A DNA stretch of 64,000 bases from Diaporthe sp. PMI_573 (taxonomy: Eukaryota > Ascomycota > Sordariomycetes > Diaporthales > Diaporthaceae): the NCBI GenBank assembly GCA_021399435.1, contig JAJTUP010000001.1:124001-188000 (forward strand), read 5' to 3'. Below the pieces are notes generated by a model. That model was given only the letters and a program-made list of their open reading frames with translations. It ran no database searches and was not told where the DNA came from. Positions 54,632 through 64,000 of this stretch are shown one piece after another. Position 1 is the first letter of the stretch. Each line of letters opens with the position of its first letter. The position numbers and the translations under genes were made by a program.

Positions 54632-56080
54632 TCAGCTGTGTGCTACCTTTTTCCACACCAGCGGTGCCCGCTCCGGGTGTAGCATCTGCAGCAGCAGAAC
54701 CCAGCCGGAATCCTCCCCGATGAGTTCGAGAACCCGCTGACGCGCAGAATCGATGCCCTCGTCCGGTCTTATCCGGGCTGGCTCGACGCGCCAGTGGCCA
54801 AAGAGCCCAACTAAGAGCGCCACGAACTCTACCTGTGAGAACCTCTTGCCAGGGCAGTCGCGAACACCCTCAGACCAGCCCAGGAACGCTCCGCGCACAT
54901 TCATGTCCATCTCCTCGTCACCAGGCATATTGCCGTCCCGGCCCGGTCTGATCCACCGCGAAGGCTGCCACGACAGCGAGTCGGGCCCCCAGTACCGCGG
55001 GTCTGTGTGCATGGAAGTGTAGCTCGGCAGGACTGTGGTCTTTGGTGGGAGGTCAAGGACTTTGTCATGGACGGCTAGGGTCATCGGTCGAGTACCAGTC
55101 CACTTGATGGCGGGAACGATGGTATAGAGCCGCAGGGTCTCGAACAGAACGGCGAGGCAGCGCTTGAGCCCCGGGAAATCAGCGCGGCAGTCCAGTTGGT
55201 GCGGCTGTCGGCCGGCAAGGACGGTACGGATCTCATCTGAAACCCAGTCCTGGACGTCTGGGTTGGCGGCAAGGAAGTAGAGGGCAGAAGTGGTGCTGTG
55301 AGCTGTTGTGTCGTGCCCGGCAAAGTTAAAGGTGAACATGTTGCCGTAGATCTCGCTTTCTGTCAGGCCCTCCGAGCCCTCCTTTGGCCTGCCAGCAGCA
55401 GCAGCAGCAGCTTCCTCCGCCGATACACGCACTAAGAGCGTCATGAGGTTATGGTCCGATTCCTCCTCGCCGGCGGCGAACGCGCGCTTCTGCTCTTCGT
55501 ACATGGCCGTCATGTGTGTTTGGAATGAGACGACGGCCTGGTCCACGGTCTTCAGTTTGGTTGGGAGCAGCCCCCAACCAGCCAAAGAGTGCAGTGTCTT
55601 GGGTCCTACCGCCAGAATCAAGATGAGGTTCTCGAGGATGGTGCTCAGTGACTCGAGGTAGCTCATAGACTTCGCCTCTTCGGCTGGCTTCTCCTCGTCG
55701 CGGCCCCGGAACTTGAATGACTTGCCAAATCCAGCACGGGCCAGCACATTCAGTGTCAGGGTGCGTATATCTTCGGCGCCGGAGTCGATAGCGGCCTTGG
55801 AGGTCCAGTAGCGGAGCACATCTTCGGATAGGCTCGGGGTTTCGGACCACACAATCGCGTTGTTGGCCTCGTTGAAACAGCGAGTAGCGACCCTCCGCTG
55901 CGTCTTCCATGATTGACCCTCAGCGGTGGAGATATTCGACCCGAAGACGGTGAGGACGTCGTTGACCCAGACAGGGCACGGAAAGTCGGCGGCCCGCTTG
56001 AACACGTTGGTGGTGGCTTCGGGGCTGTTGAGCTGCAGCATGTTGTACTGGGGTGTCACGAGCACGAAAACATCTCCCAT
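54632..56080 (-). CDS. Cytochrome P450 (third), lacking a recognisable N-terminal anchor
   Basis: One long exon encodes 482 aa from the ATG at 56080. It contains FAGHDTTAHSTTSALYFLA (I-helix), ETLRLYTIVPA (K-helix), PSRWIRPG and the haem loop WSEGVRDCPGKRF with the ligand at Cys409 of this frame. The frame continues upstream for about 16 residues that also look like P450 (RGWDIEDRWQCHRE), back to a possible acceptor TTAG near 56130. A first exon with a membrane anchor and a proline hinge should lie beyond, but nothing suitable is seen before 56847. Either the first exon is distant or divergent, or the gene has lost its 5' end. The core catalytic features are intact. It is divergent from the DHA1 transporter gene. 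Confidence 0.8.
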   Translation of the reverse strand: MGDVFVLVTPQYNMLQLNSPEATTNVFKRAADFPCPVWVNDVLTVFGSNISTAEGQSWKTQRRVATRCFNEANNAIVWSETPSLSEDVLRYWTSKAAIDSGAEDIRTLTLNVLARAGFGKSFKFRGRDEEKPAEEAKSMSYLESLSTILENLILILAVGPKTLHSLAGWGLLPTKLKTVDQAVVSFQTHMTAMYEEQKRAFAAGEEESDHNLMTLLVRVSAEEAAAAAAGRPKEGSEGLTESEIYGNMFTFNFAGHDTTAHSTTSALYFLAANPDVQDWVSDEIRTVLAGRQPHQLDCRADFPGLKRCLAVLFETLRLYTIVPAIKWTGTRPMTLAVHDKVLDLPPKTTVLPSYTSMHTDPRYWGPDSLSWQPSRWIRPGRDGNMPGDEEMDMNVRGAFLGWSEGVRDCPGKRFSQVEFVALLVGLFGHWRVEPARIRPDEGIDSARQRVLELIGEDSGWVLLLQMLHPERAPLVWKKVAHS

Positions 56081-56847
56081 TTCACGATGGCACTGCCACC
56101 TATCTTCGATGTCCCAGCCGCGCTAACTGTAGCGGACGACCGAGCTCTGTCCAAGAAGAGGACATCTACTCTGGAATAAATTGAGAAAGGGTGAGCCATT
56201 CCAGGGCAAAGTGTCATAGAAGCATACTATGGGAGGAAAATTGAAGGTTGAGGACGAAGATTGATTTATCGATTGATTATTATACGACGAGGCTTTTTCC
56301 CCGTCTTGCAATCATGAGGAATTCTGACTTGGTGGGTTAGGACGGGTGCAATTAGGATTAAGATGATTACCCAGAGTACTGAGTGTCTCAAGGTGACTGG
56401 GCACAGCGATCATCGAAGCTTGAAGCATCATCTCGCCCTTGCTGATCATTAACGTATATTTGTTCCGCCAGGGGATGCCGAAGTGGTCGCTCGACCAGCC
56501 TGAGCAAGCCACGGCACAGCTACAGAATCAGTATTCACAACTTCAATTCCCATTTTGTTCCCGGAGCGTATACGTATTTCTGCATATTACATCGAAACCA
56601 ACAACGATGAGGCCGGCCATATCGGACTTTGCGGACCCAGCTGCAAATAAGGGCTTAATCCCGTGGTTGCATGTTTCGTTTGCATACCATTGTTCACTGA
56701 TTACGTATGATCCTGTCACACGCGGGTCGTCACTGAGCCCAACCATACGTAAATGATAGAAAGAAATGTCTAAGTCACGCTTGGCTACCGGATGAACAAA
56801 TTGTTCTCTGCTTCGATCTCACCAGACTGACTAGAACAACGCCGACC
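56081..56847. other. Divergent spacer between P450 3 and DHA1 MFS genes
   Basis: It includes the probable P450 coding extension (56081-56130) and then both promoters. No clear first exon for the P450 and no other gene. Confidence 0.4.
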
Positions 56848-58781
56848 ATGGACCTTCATTTGCAGAGTACGATTTTCGGCCAAATTGTGCGGATAGTATC
56901 GCGAAATGGAAAGCTCAAGTATCCCGACGAAATTGATCCGTCCCTGTGGAAAGGCGCTCTTCAACGAGACCCATCGCAAGAGAGGCATCAATCGCAGCAG
57001 TCATGCGAGCGACAGCGCCCCGATGGTCAGACAGACGGCTCGGAAAAGGGAATGCAGACGTACGGGGCTCAGAGTGGAGACATCAAGAGAAGCGAACAAT
57101 TAATATCGCCCACAGAAAATCCTTCTGATGTCGTCGTGGTGGGCTGGTACGGCCCGGATGATCCAGAGGCAAGTGATTTCGCTGCTTCAAACGTGACATA
57201 CTGTTTCGTGCCCATGACTAACTCACTGGAATGTCGCACAGAACCCACAGAACTGGCCTAACAACTTGAAACATCTTGTTGCCTTCCAGATGTGTATTCT
57301 CAACTTTGCTGTGTACATTGCAAGTTCGATCTATGTCCCCGGCGAGGCGAATCTAATGGACGAGTTCGGTGTCGACGAGGTGGTTGCAACACTGGGACTC
57401 TCACTTTTCACCTTGTAAGAGTTTAATCTTGAACAGTTCATGCTGGTCAATTCTCGTGCTGATATATCTGAATTTTCCAGTGGCTATGGTACTGGCCCTA
57501 TGCTGTGGTCACCCTTGTCGGAAATGCCCGCCTTGGGCCGTACCCACATCTTCTTCTGGACCCTTTTTGCCTTCATCGTATTCCAGATCCCTGTCGGTCT
57601 CGCCCCAAATGTCGAAGTCTTTCTGGTCTTCAGATTCGTGACAGGCTTCTGTGGTAGCCCTTGTCTGTCCACCGGCGGCGGTACTATCAATGACATATAC
57701 CCGCCAACTCAGGTTCCCTATCTTCTGATCCTTTGGCAGTCGGCAGGTATTCTTGGCCCTGTCCTCGGACCAGTCATTGGTGGCTACCTTGCACCGGCAA
57801 TGGGTTGGCGTTGGACCATCTGGGTGTGCACATTCCTGTGTGTTGTAGTGCTCTTCACGATGTTTTTCTTCCTCCCTGAAACCAGCGCTTCCAACGTTCT
57901 CTACAAACGAGCCAAGAGGCTTAGGGCTGCCACGGGGAATGAACATCTCAAAAGCCAGACCGAAGTTGACACCAAAGATTACACAATCAAGGATAACCTT
58001 CTCCTCGTCGGAAGAGCCTTTTCGCTCACCTTCCTTGAGCCAATCATCCTCCTCGTCGATCTCTATGCAGGTCTTCTGTACGGCGTGTTGTTCATATGGT
58101 TCGAGTCCTTTCCTATCGTATTTGGCAGCATATACAGATTCGATGTTGGCTCGCAAGGCCTTGTGTTTCTAGGTATCCTTGTTTTTGCTGCCATTTCTGT
58201 GTCTGCGGTTCTCTTGTGGACCAAACGGAAGCTCGTTCCTGCAATGAAGTCAAGCCACTTCCGTCCCGAAATGGTCCTCCCGCCTGCATTTTTCGGGTGC
58301 TTTGCGCTGCCGCTCTGTCTTTTCTGGTTCGGATGGTCAGCGCGGGATAGCATCCACTGGATTGTCCCCACCATTGGCGCCGGGTCTTTCGCCATTGGTG
58401 TCGTCACACTCTTCAACGCCGTTTATACCTACATTGGCATTGTCTACGCACCCTACGCTGCCTCGGTATTCGCCGGCGCTGCCCTATTCCGCGCTTCGTT
58501 AGGCGGTGCCTTTCCACTCTTTGTAAGTTTCAAGAGCGAGATGCGGTGCTTCTCATCACACGTGGATTAACACTCTCCCTCGACCAGGCGCGGGAAATGT
58601 TCTACCGACTGGGTATCGGCCCGGGCAACTCGCTACTCGGTGGTATCGCCGTGCTTTTCATTCCAGTTCCCTTCGCAATCTATTACGTGAGTACCCATAA
58701 ATTTGACTGGCTGCTTCTTTTCCGCTAACGAACAAACAGTATGGAGAGCGTATCCGGGGCTGGAGCAAACGCGCAGGATAA
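56848..58781 (+). CDS. MFS multidrug transporter, DHA1 (12-helix) type
   Basis: Five exons (56848-57168, 57242-57414, 57481-58522, 58588-58686, 58740-58781) give 558 aa. A hydrophilic N-terminus of about 105 residues ends at the conserved DDPENPQNW, which precedes helix 1 in fungal DHA1 (FLR1/polyamine-type) pumps. GYGTGPMLWSPLSE, GRTHIFFWTLF, GFCGSPCLSTGGGTINDIY and GPVIGGYLAPAMGWRW follow. Intron 1 has a GC donor (GCAAGT at 57169-57170), a GACTAAC branch site and acceptor ACAG at 57241. It is needed to join PE to NPQNW. The others are GT-AG. The protein ends YGERIRGWSKRAG, a normal DHA1 tail. Likely a plasma-membrane proton antiporter for drugs or metabolites. Confidence 0.9.
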
Positions 58782-59712
58782 AACGGTGTATCGCCCCTCA
58801 ATAGCGCCTGAGAGTTGGAATTAGGACGCGCTTCCATGTTCACTTAATGAGGGGGGTTATTTACGTGTTTCCGCGAGAGGATGAGAAAGATGACCAAAAA
58901 TTCCGGTTTGAAATATTGCGCGTGTTCGGAAACGAGCGACGGAGGACATATCGCGGTCAGGATGCTCCTTGATCTTGACTTCAACAGCACGAATATAAAG
59001 CCTGAGGCAGTCAATTATCACTGTCCGAGCTTTGTTCGGAAACAAGGCCACATATCGAAACATAGTTTCAACCACAAGAGGAACAATTGACTACTCGGGC
59101 GTTGAGACATAGATGATATCATGGTCAATTATTCCTTCTAGGTTGTTCCCTTCTTCGTCTTCATATCCTAGCTCAATTAGGGGCTGCTTGTAGGCAATGG
59201 TTGTATCACATTGTCCTTATCACTGATACTTGGGTTCTTCAAACCTGTGGATTGGGGTACATGCCCAAGATACGTAACATGGCGTCGTCTTTGAGCAGTG
59301 GGTTTTTGGCAATGATCACACCCAGTGAAAGCTATTCAGTGGTGACCACTTGGATTGATTTCTGAAGAGCTATCTATCCTATAATATAGCTATCTGATAA
59401 CAATTGTGTCATTACATGTCCATCTGTCCATCTTTTCAGTCGGGTCGGCGAGCCTGCTCAGAAAGCTCAACATGGCTCGTGGCTCTTCTAGCTGACTTTG
59501 GCATCCACCAGAGAGATTCAAGTTCCATAGCCATCCCGTGACCCTGATCACTAACATGCTTCGTCGCGCCTCGTCCAGCCTGCCAGGTCGGCCGAGTTGA
59601 CCTTTTCCTCGCTCCTTCGTTCTCCGCGGTCCTATTTCTGACATGGTTGTGACATACACAGACAACACGCACTAGAAGACGGAAACAGGGTTCGGAGTCG
59701 CTCACCGGGCTG
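58782..59712. other. Convergent intergenic region
   Basis: About 0.9 kb between the DHA1 and DUF4188 genes. No gene is supported. Confidence 0.45.
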
Positions 59713-60659
59713 CTAAGCCTTGGGCACTTGATCTTTCCCCTTCTCGGCATCTGTCGCCAAAATCGGGGCTTTGCGACCCATACGACGCAACATACCCCTC
59801 AAGGCGGGTACCTTAGCGTCCACAAGCGGGTTAACCCATGTTGTTTCGTCGGTCTCCTTATTAGTACAAGCGATAGCGCTGTCACCAAGCAGAGTAGGCT
59901 GCATGTTTGCATAGATGGTCTCCCAGCTTTGGGCTGGGACATCGTAGACCTCGTGAAAGACTCCCAGATGCGGATACTCGCCCTTATTGTACCAGGACCA
60001 AGCCTTGCGGTGGAGGACGCCCTGTGCGAAACGGCCAACGCATTCCATGTCACGGAAGTAGTAAATGTTCATTATAGCGTTGGTCGTGGAGGTCTCGTTG
60101 CCCATCCAGCTGGTAATGGAGTATAAACCGAGCTCGTTTGCGCGGGTCTTGAGGTCGACGTTCATGTCCTTGAAGTAGGTTGCGAACTCCTTAAAACCAG
60201 GTGCAAGGGGACCGAGAGGGTGGTTGCATCGAGCACCAACATGTAGTACGACCAGACCGGTCGAGGCGGGTTCGGAATCAAAGGTTCCTGTAGCCTGGTC
60301 CGGTATCTGGGCTGAAACCTGCCCAGGAATGACTCTTTGAGTGTACTGATTGGAGCTCCCAGAGAAGTATCGAACGCTCACGTCCATGACCGTAAACAAT
60401 AATGTCGCGAGAACTGGGAGCAAGGCATACTTTGCCGGAAGCAAGAATGAAATGAGGCACTGTAGAGCGCCTCCGAAAGCAAGAATAGCTTGGAGGGGGA
60501 CGGTGTCTTTAGCGAGGGACTAGTTAGCATGACATTAGCTTGAAAGATCCGCGATATCTTGAGTCTCTGGCAGCATTCCATGCTTACAATGAGATTTGCG
60601 GTGTATCTTGCCCCCATGGGTTGTATTTTGGAAGAATTCAGAACAGGATTGAAAGACAT
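59713..60659 (-). CDS. DUF4188 family protein (putative monooxygenase-like)
   Basis: Two exons (60659-60588, 60519-59713) give 292 aa. The 68-nt GT-AG intron has a GCTAAC branch site. An N-terminal region carries two hydrophobic segments (AILAFGGALQCLISFLLP and YALLPVLATLLFTVMDV). A soluble domain follows with LVVLHVGARCNHPLG, IYYFRDMECVGRFAQGVLHR, WSWYNKGEYPHLGVFHEVY and a family ending NPLVD. This pattern fits the DUF4188 family, related to dimeric alpha-beta-barrel monooxygenases and found near secondary-metabolite genes in some fungi. Activity is unproven. The membrane start suggests an ER or other membrane location. Confidence 0.82.
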
Positions 60660-61693
60660 CTTGTATAGGGCGTTGCTATTGGTTATGCTGCAGAGACCAA
60701 GAAGATTCTGGGATTGGTTCTGTAACTATGCGTCTCGTTGAACCAAGTGGCGTAATTTTGCGACAATAGGAGCCCTAAATACTTCTGTTGATATTGAGAA
60801 GATACTCATGGCCTCGAACCCTCGACCCGCACAGCATCCTCCTTTGGCATCATTGACCCTTCATTTTCGAGACTCGGGCCAGGATGTTGTTCACTAATCA
60901 ACAAAGCTACTCAAGCGAAACCGATTCTCTCCACAGGCATGCGTTTCCAAAACTTATACGCACCCGCTCAGCTCATTGGCCCGTGTCTTTCCAGAACTAA
61001 GCGATAGGGCTTTCCGGGTCGAGATTCCAGCTTTGACACAGACGGTCCGACGGACTGTGACTGAACCCACTTCGGTTTGAATATTCATCGCCCCGATCGA
61101 ATCTTGGCTCATAACTTTCCGCACTGCTCTACGTTGACTTGTTCACTAATTGAGTCCAAATACCTCGGTTATCCACAAGCGGTCCATTCTTCAAAGTTCG
61201 CGATCTCCCTGTCGTGATACAATTCTCTCCATCCTCCGGTCTAGATTTCCCGACTTAACGAGATACGAGCGTATGAGTTCGCTTATCCTTTGAATTGATC
61301 ATTGTCCTTGCCTCTTTTCCTCGGTTGTCTGTTATGACCCGTGCATTATGACAAGAAGGATAACGCCCCACCGACGCCCAGCTGCTAAGGCACAGCAGAT
61401 GAATTGATGTTAAAGATATTAAGCAGCCCCGCCTCTCGCCAGCAGCCCTCTGTACTATGTCCAACTCCGACTGACCTTTCAAGCCTAGAACTCCACCTCA
61501 GGCCCCTCCCAGGTACCGCCCCCTCAAATGCTGGTCACCCTACCCATCAGCTCACCTCATTTCCCGCGAGAATTCAACTTTTGAAGTCGGAAGCAACCAA
61601 CATCCCCGAAACACTCTGCGAGAGGCCAATTGAATAGCCTGCTCCCCGTCGTGCGCCCAAACGGCCCACAGCACCATGGCGGCCCCGTGAACC
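60660..61693. other. Gene-free stretch
   Basis: About 1 kb that includes the DUF4188 promoter. No other gene is supported. Confidence 0.4.
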
Positions 61694-62080
61694 GAGGAAT
61701 ACCTGGCCAACTCACTTCCGAGAACACGCCGCGGAATTGATCAGATACATACAGACAGCACTGAAGTCTACGGAGAGCGCAGACGAACAATTCATGGAGC
61801 CTCGAAGCGTCAGAGTCGCGTTCTTCGGCACGCTGACGCTCTCCGCCAAAATGCCCAACATTTTGACCTCGAGAACATTCGCGACGCGATCGCAAACCTC
61901 CGCACGGCGACCCAAATGCCCAGCAGAACCGCCGTCTGAGCCACGAAAAGACTCCAAGAAAAATTGAATAACGCAAGGAGGTCGATACAACACTATCACC
62001 AACATAAAGGAGAATACCAACCACACGAAGGCAACCAACGCCGTCGCCAGGGAGGCATCGGATCACACAGCTGCTTCCTT
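61694..62080 (+). pseudogene. Possible decayed helical coding stretch
   Basis: One plus-strand frame without an ATG start reads through hydrophilic, helix-prone sequence (for example FDLENIRDAIANLRTATQ), meets TGA at 61937-61939, and continues in frame with ATKRLQEKLNNARRSIQ. The amino-acid composition on both sides of the stop is alike, and TGA is one C-to-T change from CGA. No family is recognised. A long minus-strand frame (61557-62129) overlaps it and cannot be ruled out, though its composition is rich in Cys, Arg and Gly and unlike a usual protein. Confidence 0.2.
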
Positions 62081-64000
62081 GTTGCAGGACCAACTGCGCT
62101 ACGGAGAGTGTCTGACCACGCTTAGACATCTGAGAGTTAACAATGCCCTATGGTTCAGAATAGATAGGCGAGTGATTCACCACGCATTACTGTTCAACGA
62201 CAGAGTGGCAGGGCGAGGCGAGCGCGCCGGTACCGCCAGCAGCTGTAGAAGCGGCAGGCAGATCGGCAGCTCTGGTAAAGGCTGCAACTGGCCAGTTCGG
62301 CTTGCTTGGCTCTCTTGCGATTGTTGCCGCGAGGCCTTCCGCTCCGTCTCCCCGTCCTCTCTTATATTGTATTCCAGGATTGGAGAGTTTCCACCCGCCT
62401 CGATCTCGGTGAGTTCTGATGCGTCACCCTGTCAACTTTCCACGCTTCCCGCGTCATCCCTAGGGATGCCTAGACCATCTTGCTGTGTTCCCAGAGTCCC
62501 TGAATATATGAAATCGGGTATTTCGCTAATGCAAGAGTCCATGACGTTCGACAGGGTCCTCGAACCATTCGCCGCCTTTCGTAATGTCAGAATATTAAGA
62601 TTGTAGTCCAACAAGGGTGCAAACCCGAAATTCGGGGACTTTGCTTACACAACTCAACTGCCAGTCAGGCAATCGCTCGGCCTACGGGGCAATAATTGTA
62701 CATTGCTGTTCCGCAAACTTTCGTCACACTTGTGTTGTTTTCAGCCTGCGACAAATATTATTAGCAAATACCTACCCTTTTCTACATTGTGAAAGGATTT
62801 CCTACCTCCATTTTCCGGTGAGCATGAATGGCTTGGGGCCCGACCATGATCCGGTCCGGGTAATACATGGTCATGTGAAGTCGTGCGAGCTCATGGTGTA
62901 TGTAGCCTGTCACTGAATAAATATTACTTAGCACGGGATGAAATACAAAACAGCTAGTCAACCCGCAGACTCACATGCTGAGTTCAGCGCGAATGTGACC
63001 CGCGGAAACACTTGGCCGGCGCTCAAGTCAGGAGTGCCACAGTGCAGTGGCCTAAAGACCGCTGGCTGAGCGAGCCACCAATCCTGCAATTTCCGTTCGA
63101 GCTCACGGTAGGTGTATATGTACAACTAGCTACATTTGCAAGAAGATACTCTGACACACATTTGGGATGTCTAGGTAGGATTTCATAATCACACGCATAT
63201 GTAGGTTTGTTACACAAACTCATCCCCTATCAACATATTAACAACATCTAAAGCCGATCTCGTTCCCGAATTGTGAGTGGTACAAATTGGAACCCACTAT
63301 CCAAGGTGACATGGAGCTTACACGGCTTTCGTGGCCGCCTTCAGAGCTAAGAGTTGGGTGTGATTGAGCTGCATGTAGGTGCTGACATGGTGGGTCCCGC
63401 TGCGGTACAGATACCAAAAATGCGAATTCACGGCCCGGGTCATGGCAGACTTCTTAGTAGAGCTGTCTCAGATTATCATTCCCTCCAAGCATTCCTTGCA
63501 TCCTGCAGCTGTCGACGCGACGGCTCAGCTGGCAGGCATTAGTCCAAAGCACATGCAGGTCTTGGGACACAATGTCACCGAGTGGGTTAGGCGTATCTGC
63601 ATCAAGAACACCCCCAGCTCAAATAGCCTGATTGGGGCCAGCCTGCATAGCACCCCGGGCCACATGCAATATTGTTTGAACAACGGCACTAAAACTTCCA
63701 AGGTTTTTATGCAACGTTCATTCAGACATCTTCTCCCCGTCGATAAACCTGCATCCTCCTTCATCACTACTAAAACAGAGCCTCAGAGTACTCATATGAC
63801 ACACCAGGCCACTGAGGTCATTCCGATTTTTGAAACAGCATGAATTCCTGGAAAATAGCGCTTCACTAGGCTAAACAAATCCATCAAAACTTCCAGGGTA
63901 TGCCCGACTCATCTACCACATCACGATCTTAACCTTGTATGTCATTGCCCTAAAAGTACTAAAAGAATTACTTTCAGTGCTAGACAACTCTTACAAGTGG
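62081..64000. other. Right-end region with no supported gene
   Basis: ORFs at 62079-62606 and 63379-63843 on the plus strand have no recognisable domains, introns or promoter signals. I cannot say whether they are real. Confidence 0.35.

Noticed and set aside
61557..62129. 190-codon minus-strand ORF at the right end
   Set aside because: Cys/Arg/Gly-rich composition without domains; the opposite strand carries a more protein-like though interrupted frame.

Overview
The window is nuclear DNA from a filamentous ascomycete (Pezizomycotina). Most genes carry several short introns (about 50-110 nt) with GTRAGT-like donors and CTAAC-type branch sites. The gene content is also typically fungal: HET and NACHT incompatibility/NLR proteins, CYP, GMC and MFS families, a rhodopsin-like integral membrane family and an SRR1-like protein. 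I cannot place it below subphylum. All exon maps were made by hand, by matching reading frame, splice signals and protein-family continuity.

Layout. (1) 1-18.1 kb looks like a secondary-metabolite gene cluster. The SAT-domain start of a non-reducing polyketide synthase runs off the left edge on the minus strand. It is followed by an A-T-R NRPS-like carboxylic acid reductase, a P450, a secreted GMC oxidoreductase, a classical SDR, an MCT-type MFS transporter and a second P450. The simplest reading is an aromatic polyketide acid made by the PKS, reduced to an aldehyde by the A-T-R enzyme, tailored by the two P450s, the GMC enzyme and the SDR, and exported by the MFS protein. No cluster transcription factor is visible. 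(2) 19-25 kb holds a rhodopsin-like membrane protein, a gamma-glutamylcyclotransferase-like protein with a C-terminal membrane segment, and a small secreted SnoaL-like protein. (3) 25.9-35.1 kb is a self/non-self recognition block: a HET-domain protein, a foldback MITE-like element, a second GMC oxidoreductase and a NACHT STAND (NLR) protein. (4) 35-43 kb is repeat-rich. It contains an orphan copy of the 3' end of an OPT transporter gene, an SRR1-like gene, degenerate tandem repeats, an intact five-exon 6-phosphogluconate dehydrogenase gene, a 64-bp minisatellite and a small cysteine-rich ORF behind a leader intron. (5) 43.5-60.7 kb is a transport and redox region: a DHA2 MFS pump converging on a full OPT oligopeptide transporter, an NmrA-like reductase, a conserved fungal hypothetical gene with three stop codons each explicable by C-to-T change, a P450 lacking its N-terminal anchor, a DHA1 MFS pump and a DUF4188 protein. 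(6) 60.7-64 kb has no gene I can support, only one possible decayed coding stretch.

Three unrelated genes use GC-AG introns with the same GCAAGT donor. Adding those introns was needed to keep each protein continuous.
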